Positions 8,032-17,038 of a stretch of 35,017 bases of DNA are shown here, in pieces; position 1 is the stretch's first letter; each line of letters begins with the position of its first letter. Origin of the DNA: Flavobacteriales bacterium UBA7612. Lineage in GTDB: Bacteria; Bacteroidota; Bacteroidia; Flavobacteriales; Weeksellaceae. A program made the translations under genes and the position numbers. The notes beneath the pieces are model-generated. The model did no database searches and was not told where the DNA came from. It saw nothing but the letters and a program-made list of their open reading frames with translations. Where the stretch lies: contig DLJQ01000018.1 in the NCBI GenBank assembly GCA_002484335.1, forward strand, positions 323,328 to 358,344, read 5' to 3'.

Positions 8032-8244
8032 TCAAGAACTAGAAAACTTAATCGCTCTTAAAGTAGATTGATTAATAAAGAAATTTTTTTTTTTTAAATA
8101 ATTAAACCCAGATTCTAAAGTAAAAGTAAAACCTCCTCCTGTTCCGAAAGAAAAAGAGAAAGCAAAAGATGACGGTAACGATGTACCTCCATTTATAGTT
8201 TTAGCTTCAGCTTTTGAAATTCCCACCAATACTAAGTTTTTCAA
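8032..8244 (-). CDS. Possible double-glycine-leader peptide (bacteriocin-like), about 70 aa
   Basis: The N terminus (M-K-N-L-V-L-V-G-I-S-K-A-E-A-K-T-I-N-G-G, residues 1-20) looks like a double-glycine leader of the sort common in Bacteroidota, where export with cleavage after GG by a C39-peptidase ABC transporter is known. The predicted cargo is rich in alternating F-S-F-S / F-T-F-T and a G-T-G-G-G turn. The start codon would be TTG because no in-frame ATG exists. A run of 12 T on the plus strand (8087-8098) lies in the cargo's coding region, so a one-base slip would change the last third of the peptide to a short alternative tail. No transporter gene is in the window. It could be a decayed gene or chance reading. 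Confidence 0.45.
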   Translation of the reverse strand: MKNLVLVGISKAEAKTINGGTSLPSSFAFSFSFGTGGGFTFTLESGFNYLKKKNFFINQSTLRAIKFSSS

Positions 8245-8747
8245 ATACAGGTTATTAATATTTTTTTTTGTTTAAGTTAATACTATTATAAAACTAAACA
8301 TTTTTTATAATTTAATTATAAAAAATGAACAATAATATATTACAGTATTGGTAATATTTTTATGTATTTATATATAGCAATTATTACTTTTAAAAACTAT
8401 AAAAATTATTTGAGTGCAAAATGATATCTATTCATCTTTATGTATTCTTAGTATCTTATTTGCAATAGCAATTGTAGCGGAAATCCTTTTTGCGAAGCGT
8501 TCTAGCGAAGTAAAAAGATTGGGAGCGATAAAGTGCGACCGAAGGGGTTGCCCAAAAAAACATTATTTTTTAGTTAAAAAAATATACTTAATCTTTACTT
8601 ACTTCTCGATATTAGTATACAAAAAATAGATATTGATTATAATAAGAGATTTATAATTTAATGGGGTTCTGTAAGACTTGAACTACTACCCTATAGTAAT
8701 TATACAATATGTCGTTTTAAAAATTTATATTTAGAAAAAATTAAATA
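8245..8747. other. Intergenic region with one repeat copy, no supported gene
   Basis: Apart from repeat copy 4 (8459-8566) this 503-bp stretch is very AT-rich and holds no gene that I can support. An open frame across the repeat (about 8414-8629) is read through repeat sequence and is not credible. The last 40 bp before 8748 serve as leader of the serine hydrolase gene. Confidence 0.6.
8459..8566 (+). repeat. Dispersed intergenic repeat, copy 4
   Basis: Closest to copy 1: TTTGCAATAGCAATTGTAGCGGAAATCC, TTTTTGCGAAGCGTTCTAGCGAAGTAAAAAGATTGGGAGCGA (given in pieces), then GCGACCGAAGGGGTTGCCC and an A-run. The AATCCTTTTT / AAAAAGATT pairing is retained. Confidence 0.8.
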
Positions 8748-9854
8748 ATGAAAATTGCTTTCCTATTAAATCTTTTATGTATTCCTGTTTTAGGAACTGC
8801 TCAACTACAAGCTATATTTCAAAATAAAATAGATTCTATTTTTGAAAAAAATAAAAACGCAATTGGAATTATTGTACATGTAGAATCACCAAAAAAAAAT
8901 ATTTCTTGGAGCTATGCTAAAGGTGTCACAAATATAAAAACAGATGAATTGCTAAACAATCAACAACCTGTTCTAATTGCGAGTAATACGAAACCTTATG
9001 TTGCTGCTGCATTACTAAGATTGGTTGAAAATAATGAAATATCTATTGAGCAACCTATCAAAAAATTGTTATCAAAAAAGACTCGTAAATTATTTCAGAA
9101 AGCTGGTTATGGTCTAAATACAATTACAGTAAAACATTTGTTATCGCATACATCTGGAATTCAAGATTATGTGAATGATGATTATTTTGAATTTGTAAAT
9201 CAACATCCTCTACATGAATGGAAAAAAGAAGAGCAAATTAAAAGAACAATTGACATAGGAAACCCTGAGAAAGCTGGAGAAAAATTTAGTTATGGTGATA
9301 TAAATTATTTACTTCTAACCGAAATAATTGAACAAAAAACAAAACAACCATTTTATACTGCTATTAGAGATTTACTAAAATACAAGGAATTAGGATTAAG
9401 TAAAACATGGTTTATTAATTTAGAAGAATATCCAGAAAATACTTTGCCTCTTGCACATCAGTATACAGATAAATACAACTTGGATTCTTATGATATTAAT
9501 CCGTCATGGGATTTGTATGGAGGTGGAGGAATTGCTTCTACAGCAAAAGAATCTGCACTTTTTTTTCAATATTTATTTGATGGTAAAATCATTAAAAATA
9601 AAAATATTTTGGAAGCTATGTATTCTTATGTTTTACCTCTGGAACAATCTAAATATTGTTTAGGAATTTATCACTTTAATTTAGGGTTCAATGCTTATTA
9701 TCATGGTGGATGGTGGGGAACTGATGTTATATATTCTCCAGAAACTGATGCTACTGTTACTGTTTTTACATTACAAAAAAGCTTTCAACATATTATCAAT
9801 CCATTCATAGGAAAGGAATTTCAAAATTTATTAATGAATAAGTCTAATTTGTAA
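8748..9854 (+). CDS. Exported serine hydrolase of the beta-lactamase/PBP4* (class C) family
   Basis: A 368-residue protein with a signal peptide (hydrophobic residues 4-17, cleavage near GTAQ). The acylating S-x-x-K motif is S79-N-T-K82. The second motif is Y182-G-D184 rather than the usual Y-x-N. The third, normally [KH]-[ST]-G, is H-G-G in Y-H-G-G-W-W-G. The H-T-S-G-I-Q-D-Y segment at 134-141 is typical of the family. Members are esterases, D-aminopeptidases, carboxypeptidases or true beta-lactamases. The Y-x-D variant and H-G-G argue for an esterase/peptidase rather than an efficient beta-lactamase. It stands alone, in front of the integrative element. Confidence 0.88.
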   Translation: MKIAFLLNLLCIPVLGTAQLQAIFQNKIDSIFEKNKNAIGIIVHVESPKKNISWSYAKGVTNIKTDELLNNQQPVLIASNTKPYVAAALLRLVENNEISIEQPIKKLLSKKTRKLFQKAGYGLNTITVKHLLSHTSGIQDYVNDDYFEFVNQHPLHEWKKEEQIKRTIDIGNPEKAGEKFSYGDINYLLLTEIIEQKTKQPFYTAIRDLLKYKELGLSKTWFINLEEYPENTLPLAHQYTDKYNLDSYDINPSWDLYGGGGIASTAKESALFFQYLFDGKIIKNKNILEAMYSYVLPLEQSKYCLGIYHFNLGFNAYYHGGWWGTDVIYSPETDATVTVFTLQKSFQHIINPFIGKEFQNLLMNKSNL

Positions 9855-9970
9855 GTAATTTATATTTCTATTAAAAATTAGGATTAATTATTTTCGATAC
9901 AGAAAGTAAAACAATCACATTTTAACAGAGATTTCTTATTATGTTGTATATAGATTAGTAATTACCAATA

Positions 9971-10816
9971 TTAGGTATACTTTATAATAAATTCATCCGA
10001 ATTAATTAAAGTCTCTTCCAAAATACTTTTATAATAATTGTAGCCAAATTCTTTTTTATTAGATTTTATTTGATCCAAAATAGATTCTTTAATATCGAGA
10101 ATGCTTAATTTATTTTTAAAAGATTTAATTTGATAAATAAGTTCTGATATTATTTCATTAGAGTTAGTATTAAATCTATTTAAAAGATTTAATTTACTAT
10201 AATGAGAGCATATTAGATTAAACAATGTTGAATTTATTCCGTTAATATTTTCAAGTTTAAATTTAATTTCGATCTGATTTGTATTAAAAATCAAATCAAC
10301 AAATAAATATTGTTCATCTGGTAAAATGTCGGTATATAAGTTTAAAAATAATCTATTACCACCTTTTTTCCAATATTTTCCTTTGTAACTGTTGCATTCT
10401 GAACATGCAGGCAGTAAATTTAAAGGATTAACAGCGAATTCAGAATATTCTTCTTTTGGAACAATATGATCTAAAGTATTACAAGAATTTATAGTACAAT
10501 ATTGACAAATCTTTTTAATTCTATTATCATAAACAGTCGTTCTTGAATATTTAAATTCAATTAATTTTTTATCTTTTGAAGAATATAATTTTAATAGATC
10601 ATTTTTATTTTGATTATCAGATATTGATGGACTTAGACTTAAATGATTATTGATGTTGTGAGCATTAATATAGTCATTATAATAAAGTTTTACATTAGGA
10701 ATAAGAACATTTAATCTGATTCTATAATTAGGATCCTTTTTAGAGTATCGTTTAGTTTTTATAATATCATCTAAAAAACTACAAGGATCATCGTTATAAG
10801 GATTAAGATTTTTCAT
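9971..10816 (-). CDS. HNH endonuclease, partner of the upstream ATPase
   Basis: A 281-residue protein with an HNH/zinc site: C104-x-x-C107, then T-L-D-H117-I-V-P-K, N-P-L-N133-L-L-P, and C138-x-x-C141-N-S-Y-K-G. The four cysteines form the structural zinc knuckles, H117 is the predicted catalytic histidine, and N133 the HNH asparagine. The rest of the protein is helical and unfamiliar. Its start overlaps the end of the ATPase gene by 14 bp, so the two are co-translated. An ATPase followed by an HNH nuclease is the arrangement of Septu (PtuA/PtuB). It probably cuts nucleic acid when the ATPase is triggered, which is inference from that architecture. Confidence 0.85.
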   Translation of the reverse strand: MKNLNPYNDDPCSFLDDIIKTKRYSKKDPNYRIRLNVLIPNVKLYYNDYINAHNINNHLSLSPSISDNQNKNDLLKLYSSKDKKLIEFKYSRTTVYDNRIKKICQYCTINSCNTLDHIVPKEEYSEFAVNPLNLLPACSECNSYKGKYWKKGGNRLFLNLYTDILPDEQYLFVDLIFNTNQIEIKFKLENINGINSTLFNLICSHYSKLNLLNRFNTNSNEIISELIYQIKSFKNKLSILDIKESILDQIKSNKKEFGYNYYKSILEETLINSDEFIIKYT

Positions 10817-12755
10817 TCATAATACTTTTTAATAACATATTTGCATTTAGACTAAGAGGAATATTATCCGATTTTAGTAGATTAATTATTTCTTCATATG
10901 AATATCCTTTATTTACTAACTTTTCTAAAATACTTTTAAATTGTTTTGGTATATCTCTATTTCCAAAAATTTCTTCTGTAATAATTGTAAGGTTCTCTCC
11001 GAAAGTTTCTATTAATGGTCTTCTTACTACTAAAATGTCATGTTCTTTTTCTAATATATATACATTTTTTGATAGAAGCTCTCTGACTATTAAAGGTGAA
11101 TGAGTTGCAATAATACAAAATGAGTTAAATTGATTTGTTAATTGATAGATAACATTCATTAATTGAGATATAGCATTTGGATGCAAATGAGTTTCAGGCT
11201 CATCGTATATTATTAAAGAATCATATCTTATATTGGCAACTATTTCTGTTATTATATATAAAAATATACTTTGTCCAGAACTAAGCTTTTTAGATATACT
11301 ACTAAACGATTTTACATTTACAGTAAAAGAATCAGAATCATTATTATCTTCAATAATTAATTCCTCAACTAAATCATCATCTAAAAACAATGGTAATAAT
11401 CTAATCCATTTATCAAATCTATTTTTTGATTTAATTTTCTTCCATGAATTATGAAATCTATTTTTTAATCCTTTTTCTGAATATAATTCTCCATTACTTT
11501 CTTTTAAACCACAATAGATATAATTAAAATTTGAATCTTTTTTAGGAATTTCAAAATTGTCAAATACACTATATGATACAGCTATTACTTTACTAAATAA
11601 AGGAGTTTTAGGAATGAAGTTTTCATTCTTTTTGTTTGAAATATCTAAAGGTAAAGTTGAAGTTAATTGAGTTTTTCCTGTTCCGTTTTTTCCAATTAAA
11701 GCGTAAATTCTATTAGAAATTATAGTATTATTGTCAAAATGAAACTCTATGTCAATACTATTTTCAGAATATTTAGGTTTAAAATTATACTTGAAACTAT
11801 ATAAATTCTTTAGATCATAGTCATAGATAATGTATTTAATATTTCTTAGTAATTGTTCTTGTAAGTCAAATCTAATTAATGAATTTTTAAAGTAATATTC
11901 ATTTTCAAAATTTTCCTGAATATCAGTGAAAAAAGCAGCGTCTTTTAAAGCCCATAATATTGAAAGGAAATCATTTTCAAATTCTCTTTTTATATTTTTA
12001 TAATAATTTTCATTTGTTCCAAGAGAGCAATATTCATCTGATAAAATTTCAAATGATTCTTCAATAAACTCAGGTGTACTATCACATTGTTTTTTTATTA
12101 TTTTTGTTCTTCCTATATCTATATAGTCTTCAACAGTTTTAAAATATATCAAATCATAACCTGAGCGATTACCGTAATCATTCCAACCATTGTTGTTGTA
12201 AAGTCCAAAAGAAGGAAAGTTTTTAGGACGTAAATCATAATGTGAAACGTTTGTTTTTTTTTCAGATTTATGGAAAACGTAAAATTTAATTTTGTTTGGA
12301 ATAATATCTTTTGGGTAATCATTATTCCCTTTTTTTCCTATTTTGTATATTGATAAATTCTCATCAGAATGATCTGTTAATATGAATGTAAGTTCATCTT
12401 TTTCTATATAAGGAGTAATGATTAAATAATATTTCATAATATCATCTCCATTTCTCCTTAAGTTCGGACTTATGATTAAATTTAAAAAACTGATAAAATA
12501 TTCATCATTTTCATTTAGTTTAAATCTTTTTTGAAGTAAAAATTCTATATCCCAATCATCGTTTGCAACAAAGTGTTGATAGGCATCTTCATAGGCGTTA
12601 TCGTACCTACTATCTTCAGAAGGAAGAGAGTATAAATCAAATATTGAATTTATCTCATTTATAATTTCTTCTTCAGAGAGTTTTCCAAATAAATCATTTT
12701 GCTCTAAAAGAACCTTTAATAGTTCTTTTTTTACTTTATCAGTTAATCTATACAT
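10803..12755 (-). CDS. ABC/OLD-like AAA ATPase with AbiJ-NTD3-like N terminus (Septu/PtuA-like)
   Basis: A 650-residue ATPase. Walker A is G355-K-N-G-T-G-K-T362 and Walker B is L-I-I-Y-D518-E519-P-E-T-H-L-H-P. The S-K-K-L-S-S-G-Q-S segment shortly before it is the ABC signature, and A-T-H-S-P-L follows as the switch histidine. These are traits of the RecF/SMC/OLD-like ABC ATPases found in many defence systems. The N-terminal region carries L-P-S-E-D-S-R-Y-D, then Q-H-F-V-A-N-D-D-W-D-x-x-F (about residues 44-80), a pattern I associate with the AbiJ N-terminal domain 3 family. Residues 90-340 are unfamiliar. It lies 47 bp after the 419-aa gene and overlaps the HNH gene. It is probably the sensor or regulator of the nuclease. 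Confidence 0.85.
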   Translation of the reverse strand: MYRLTDKVKKELLKVLLEQNDLFGKLSEEEIINEINSIFDLYSLPSEDSRYDNAYEDAYQHFVANDDWDIEFLLQKRFKLNENDEYFISFLNLIISPNLRRNGDDIMKYYLIITPYIEKDELTFILTDHSDENLSIYKIGKKGNNDYPKDIIPNKIKFYVFHKSEKKTNVSHYDLRPKNFPSFGLYNNNGWNDYGNRSGYDLIYFKTVEDYIDIGRTKIIKKQCDSTPEFIEESFEILSDEYCSLGTNENYYKNIKREFENDFLSILWALKDAAFFTDIQENFENEYYFKNSLIRFDLQEQLLRNIKYIIYDYDLKNLYSFKYNFKPKYSENSIDIEFHFDNNTIISNRIYALIGKNGTGKTQLTSTLPLDISNKKNENFIPKTPLFSKVIAVSYSVFDNFEIPKKDSNFNYIYCGLKESNGELYSEKGLKNRFHNSWKKIKSKNRFDKWIRLLPLFLDDDLVEELIIEDNNDSDSFTVNVKSFSSISKKLSSGQSIFLYIITEIVANIRYDSLIIYDEPETHLHPNAISQLMNVIYQLTNQFNSFCIIATHSPLIVRELLSKNVYILEKEHDILVVRRPLIETFGENLTIITEEIFGNRDIPKQFKSILEKLVNKGYSYEEIINLLKSDNIPLSLNANMLLKSIMNEKS

Positions 12756-12802
12756 AATCTAAAAAAATAGATAAAAATTATTTATAAGATATAAAGATTC
12801 TA

Positions 12803-14062
12803 CTATTTTTTCTCTATTAACGATTCATATAACTTTTCTCTCCAATAATCTCGTGAAACAACATCTTCATTATCAAATAATTCTTCGATTTCTCTAAAAA
12901 TCTCAAAAAGAGTAAATGTATTTTCAGTAGTTACTCTCATTAATTTATTATAAACAGATTCTTTGTATTTTTTAAATTCCACATTTTTTGCATATTTTAC
13001 TTTATTTGCTAAATGAAGTTTTACATCCTTTGTATTTTTTATGTTTGATATTTTCAAAGCATCCTCAGAAACTTGTTTTATAAAAAAGTCAATTAATTCA
13101 GGTAAATCTTTTATCTTTTCAAATACTTTTTCTACACTTCCACTATGTTTATATGTTAATAAGTCTACTGGATAAGAAGCTTCATCTCTTTTTAGACCTT
13201 TAGGTTTTAAAAAGATATCACTACTTTTTTCTTTGTCTTTCAGAGTTAATTTAAAAACACCATTGAAAGTCACAGGTTTTCTTTTAATTTCGTCATTTTC
13301 TAAAATAAGATTAAATGATAAAATTAAGTTATCTCCAATGTTTTTTGAATTATTAAAACTAAATGAAACATAGATTTCTGAATCATTTACTACATAATTA
13401 TCAATATATATATTTGTTTCTGTTTTTTCTTTATAGAGATTTAATGCAATTAGAGCAACAAAAACAGAGAAGTTAATACCAAAGTTCTTATAAACATCTT
13501 TAGAAGTAACAGCTCTTAAATAATATTTTTTATCTTCTTTTTTATATACTAATCTTAAACTTCTTTCATCTTCATTGTCTATATTCATTTGTTTAAGATA
13601 ATCTTTAATATGATTAATTAGACTTTCATATTCAAAATCACGACAGTAATTAGCAAATTTACTTAAGCTATAATAGTCTAAAATATCTTGTTTTGCAGAA
13701 TAAGCTGTTTCAACTGAAAGTAAGTCAGATTTATTTTTTTTTAGAATCGATTCATTCGTAATTTTGGCAATTTCAAAGACCGCTTTTTCTTTTTCCAACA
13801 TTTTCTTCAATTCGATTTTATTTATTTTGGAATCGATATCTTCTTTTTCACATTGAGAATCGAGAAAAAAAATAGAATCTAATAATGATTTTGAATTACC
13901 AATTTGAATTACTTTGTTAGTAGATTCATCAATTTTAAATAATTTAACTAACTCGTCTTTAAAATGTTCTTGTTCTTCAAGTACTTTTAATAATTTATTA
14001 ATAGTAACATAACTATCAGTTGTAAAACTATCAAACTTTTTACTTTGTTTTTCTAATATCAT
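12803..14062 (-). CDS. Unknown 419-aa protein, first gene of the ATPase-HNH cassette
   Basis: I do not recognise this protein. It has no signal peptide or membrane segment. The N-terminal third (to about residue 130) is helical and rich in lysine and glutamate, with coiled-coil-like spacing around residues 85-110. The middle (about 150-290) reads as beta strands, for example Y-Y-L-R-A-V-T-S and D-S-E-I-Y-V-S-F-S-F. The C terminus is again helical. A terminator lies upstream, so this gene probably opens the transcript that also carries the ATPase and HNH genes, and it is likely the third component of that system. It could be an adaptor or target-recognition subunit. That is guesswork from position only. 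Confidence 0.7.
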   Translation of the reverse strand: MILEKQSKKFDSFTTDSYVTINKLLKVLEEQEHFKDELVKLFKIDESTNKVIQIGNSKSLLDSIFFLDSQCEKEDIDSKINKIELKKMLEKEKAVFEIAKITNESILKKNKSDLLSVETAYSAKQDILDYYSLSKFANYCRDFEYESLINHIKDYLKQMNIDNEDERSLRLVYKKEDKKYYLRAVTSKDVYKNFGINFSVFVALIALNLYKEKTETNIYIDNYVVNDSEIYVSFSFNNSKNIGDNLILSFNLILENDEIKRKPVTFNGVFKLTLKDKEKSSDIFLKPKGLKRDEASYPVDLLTYKHSGSVEKVFEKIKDLPELIDFFIKQVSEDALKISNIKNTKDVKLHLANKVKYAKNVEFKKYKESVYNKLMRVTTENTFTLFEIFREIEELFDNEDVVSRDYWREKLYESLIEKK

Positions 14063-14195
14063 AAGTTGTATTTTAAAAATAATTTATTCATAATATTCAT
14101 TTCAAAATTCTTGCCTATTGATATATAATAGTTTAATTGTCATATTTTATCCTTTTAAAATACTTTTATGTCATGTTGTCATAAATATTTGATAT

Positions 14196-14222
14196 AAAAA
14201 AATCCTCATAAAGATGAGGATT
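14196..14222 (-). terminator. Rho-independent terminator between the envelope trio and the ATPase/HNH cassette
   Basis: On the minus strand AATCCTCAT pairs with ATGAGGATT around CTTT. It is followed by a run of five T and AT-rich sequence. It lies about 45 bp after the stop of the 366-aa gene, so the following cassette needs its own promoter in the 130 bp before 14062. Confidence 0.85.
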
Positions 14223-14265
14223 ATATAGTTTTTTGTAAAATTGTCAGTTATAACTAAAAAAGAGA

Positions 14266-15366
14266 TTATAATAAACTTCGCATAATTGAGTATGATGATT
14301 TTAAAAGGAATTTATTTAATACTGAATTGTCTTTCTTTAATTCTTCAAAATTAACTATTAAGTCTTCTTTTCCCATTACGTTTATGTAAATATATCCAAT
14401 TAGATAATTTCCTTTTTTTTGTTGTTGCATTTTAGATTTTATTTCGTTTTCAATATTTTTCTCTAAAATGGAAGAGTCTTCTAAAATAAATTGTTTTTTC
14501 TTAATCTTTGCAAATACATAACCTTTTTTGTAAATCGTTCTAATACTATCAATAGTTAGTTCTGTCATGATTTCTTTTCCATTTTCAGTAAAGGTTGGTA
14601 TACTGATTTGATTAATGTTTATCAATTTTGATTCTTTATCACTTCCCTCTAAGTTTTCAAAATTATTTATTTGTTGAATATTATTACTACCAGCATAAAC
14701 TACTTTTTCCGTAGTTACAGTTGGACGACTATAATCGTTTTTTTTGTAACTAACTTTATATGTGTTATCGAAATTATATATGCTCATTTTATCACTTATC
14801 ATCTTTTGATAAATAGGAATTTCCAATTTAAATTTTAATTGATTCTCATTCGTATTTTTTAAATATTCAAAAATCTTATTTTTTTGCTCTTCAACTAATT
14901 CATTATATAGATTTATATCCTTCTCTTTAATATTATATGATTTAGAAATTTCTGTCTCTTTTTCGACTATTACTTTTTCTTTAGTAATATCTTTTTTATT
15001 AGTTTGATTAAACTTTTCTTCTAAATAATCTGTTAATTTAGAAGCGTTTTCAGCTTTCATACCAATACTATGAAATTGCATAAATATCATATCTCTATTT
15101 CCTCCAAAAGAATATACTATTTTAAAAAATTCATTTTGAAGTTTAGTATTGTAGCAAATGTTTTCAGCTGATCCAACTAATTCTTCTAAAGTATTTGCAC
15201 CAATGTTTCTAACAGCCATATTCATTACAGCTTTAAATGTGTCATTTCCATATTTGTATTGAAATAAAGCATTCTTACAGAAATCGTTTCTGATTTGCTT
15301 TGATATAGTTTGTGAATAGCATTTGAATGAGAATATTATTAATAATAATATTAGTTTTGTTTTCAT
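14266..15366 (-). CDS. Predicted secreted protein of unknown function (366 aa)
   Basis: The N terminus is a clear Sec signal peptide (M-K-T-K, hydrophobic residues 5-15, cleavage near CYSQ). The mature part begins with a helical domain (to about residue 120), has a charged linker rich in K and E (125-160), and ends in a mixed domain with lysine-rich segments. No family motif is recognised. It lies 43 bp after the 439-aa membrane protein on the same strand and is followed by a strong terminator, so it is the last gene of the trio. Its retention inside an integrative element suggests a cell-envelope cargo function. Confidence 0.75.
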   Translation of the reverse strand: MKTKLILLLIIFSFKCYSQTISKQIRNDFCKNALFQYKYGNDTFKAVMNMAVRNIGANTLEELVGSAENICYNTKLQNEFFKIVYSFGGNRDMIFMQFHSIGMKAENASKLTDYLEEKFNQTNKKDITKEKVIVEKETEISKSYNIKEKDINLYNELVEEQKNKIFEYLKNTNENQLKFKLEIPIYQKMISDKMSIYNFDNTYKVSYKKNDYSRPTVTTEKVVYAGSNNIQQINNFENLEGSDKESKLININQISIPTFTENGKEIMTELTIDSIRTIYKKGYVFAKIKKKQFILEDSSILEKNIENEIKSKMQQQKKGNYLIGYIYINVMGKEDLIVNFEELKKDNSVLNKFLLKSSYSIMRSLL

Positions 15367-15408
15367 ATATTATGATTCAGTAATTTTTTTGTATTTTAAT
15401 ATTGTTTT

Positions 15409-16728
15409 TTAATTCCAACAACCTAAGTTTATTTCTGTAAGTTCTCTAAATTTATTAGTTGATATAATAGCGAAACCAAAAGGAGATTCGTTTAAAACAG
15501 AAGTTCTATTATTCATTAAGTAATTCATGTTATTTGACACTACACATTTACTATTTGTAGTTATTACATTTGATTTTACTTTATAGGTTCTCAGTTTAGG
15601 ATTAACATTAACAATTTCATAATCATATTTTTCATTAGGAGTATATTCTATTGAAACTATATCTAAAACAATGTATAATTCGTTTTGAACCATTTTTAGT
15701 TCTTTAATGATAGCAGTCTCCGAATTATAAACATCTTTACTTAGATCAAGTTTATTATCATTATTAACTAATATAGGTTTTCCTATGAATTCATTCCATT
15801 GATTTGTAACATCTTTTTCAATTATAAATTCTTCGTTTACTCTATCTATCAAATTTTCTGCTTTTATTTTAATAATTGCTTTTACTTTTTTTATTGGGTA
15901 ACTTTCTAAATCAATTGGTATATAATGAGAAGTTAAATCTTTTATTTCTGAATTATGATTTGGTTGCCAATTATGATTTGTTACGCCAATATTAGTAGAA
16001 AAAATATTTTCTGAATTAAAATCTTTTTCAGTTAATATATTTCCATTTTCTAATTCAAATTCAATGTTCATATATATTTTAACCTTTTTATATATTGACT
16101 TACTATTATTTTTTAGTTCTCCATTGTATACTGCTTTTATATGATATTTTTCTAAGAATTTTATATCACCCTCTCTAATCTCAACAAAATTTGTTTGACT
16201 ACTAATCTGATTATTTTTGTCTATTTCAGTTTCAGATATAATACCATCATAATAGTTTTTAATTCTAATAAAAGCTATTATTGAATATATAAGAGCTAAT
16301 ATAAAACCGATAATTTTTAATATTTTCTGAATTTTGATTATTTCATTTTTATTAACTATTTCAGAGTTATTTAAAATTATTAAAATAACTGTAAAAATGA
16401 TATTAAAAAATAATAGACAAATATTTATATCAAATCCTATTAATATTAATTTACCAAGATTACTGTATTCAATGTCAAAATAATTAATGATAGTATTTAT
16501 CGTCATTATTATACATAATATTAATATATAATAGTAAAGACTTTTATCATTTCTACCAATTGATTTATAATATAATGCAATACAGAAAATATATAATGGA
16601 AATGTAACAAATCCTGAAAATGTAAAAAGTCCAATTTCTTCATAATTATTTATTTCAACCCAACCTAATAAATTTGTAAATAATCCTAAAAAAGAACAAA
16701 TAAGTCCTAATATTTTTAAAATTCTCAT
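15409..16728 (-). CDS. Integral membrane protein with a C-terminal soluble domain (439 aa)
   Basis: The first 160 residues contain about five hydrophobic helices (near 3-25, 32-55, 62-83, 92-118 and 132-155). The remainder (about 165-439) is hydrophilic and beta-rich and looks like a globular domain, with V-x-V-N-V-N-P-x-L-R-T-Y-K as one recognisable strand pair. I do not recognise the family. The ATG follows the stop of the upstream lipoprotein gene by only 4 bp, so the two are cotranscribed. No catalytic motif is apparent. Confidence 0.75.
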   Translation of the reverse strand: MRILKILGLICSFLGLFTNLLGWVEINNYEEIGLFTFSGFVTFPLYIFCIALYYKSIGRNDKSLYYYILILCIIMTINTIINYFDIEYSNLGKLILIGFDINICLLFFNIIFTVILIILNNSEIVNKNEIIKIQKILKIIGFILALIYSIIAFIRIKNYYDGIISETEIDKNNQISSQTNFVEIREGDIKFLEKYHIKAVYNGELKNNSKSIYKKVKIYMNIEFELENGNILTEKDFNSENIFSTNIGVTNHNWQPNHNSEIKDLTSHYIPIDLESYPIKKVKAIIKIKAENLIDRVNEEFIIEKDVTNQWNEFIGKPILVNNDNKLDLSKDVYNSETAIIKELKMVQNELYIVLDIVSIEYTPNEKYDYEIVNVNPKLRTYKVKSNVITTNSKCVVSNNMNYLMNNRTSVLNESPFGFAIISTNKFRELTEINLGCWN

Positions 16729-16732
16729 AATA

Positions 16733-17038
16733 TTACTGAATTTTAGTTAGAATAATTGAGTTGTTAATTCTAAGATTTCCGTTTTGAAGAACTTCAATAA
16801 TTTTTTTAGAACCATCTTTTTCTTTATATTCAATATAATTTGGAAATTGTTTGCAATCAACTTTTGAAATTCCAGTTAAATTATTATTTACGGTTATTAC
16901 ATTTCCATTAATACTCCATGTTACATCAAAAAAGAATATATCACCTTGATATTGACCATCATGATAATGATTTGCAATTAAAGAACAACTTATCAAAGTG
17001 ATTAATAGAGAACTGTAAATGAATAGTTTTGTTTTCAT
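16733..17038 (-). CDS. Small lipoprotein (101 aa)
   Basis: The chosen ATG gives M-K-T-K-L-F-I-Y, a hydrophobic stretch and a lipobox L-I-S-C with the lipidated cysteine at C18, so the product is a predicted lipoprotein. The open frame extends upstream to 17257, but those 73 residues come from the GC-richer non-coding block and are rejected as coding. The mature part is short and beta-rich (D-V-T-W-S-I-N-G-N-V-I-T-V). It looks like a small lipocalin- or META-like sheet, but no family is assigned. It is the first gene of the envelope trio. Confidence 0.75.
   Translation of the reverse strand: MKTKLFIYSSLLITLISCSLIANHYHDGQYQGDIFFFDVTWSINGNVITVNNNLTGISKVDCKQFPNYIEYKEKDGSKKIIEVLQNGNLRINNSIILTKIQ

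Noticed and set aside
8021..8068. Short plus-strand reading MKTFQELENLIALKVD opposite the GG-leader peptide
   Set aside because: Only 16 codons before a stop, without continuation. It is likely a remnant or chance.
8414..8629. Open reading frame on the plus strand crossing repeat copy 4
   Set aside because: Half of it is translation of the dispersed repeat, with no protein similarity to neighbours and no upstream signals.
8661..8690. tRNA 3' end-like stretch on the minus strand (T-loop TTCAAGT and ACCCCA)
   Set aside because: The T-arm stem does not pair and no D-arm or anticodon arm precedes it. No tRNA gene is supported.
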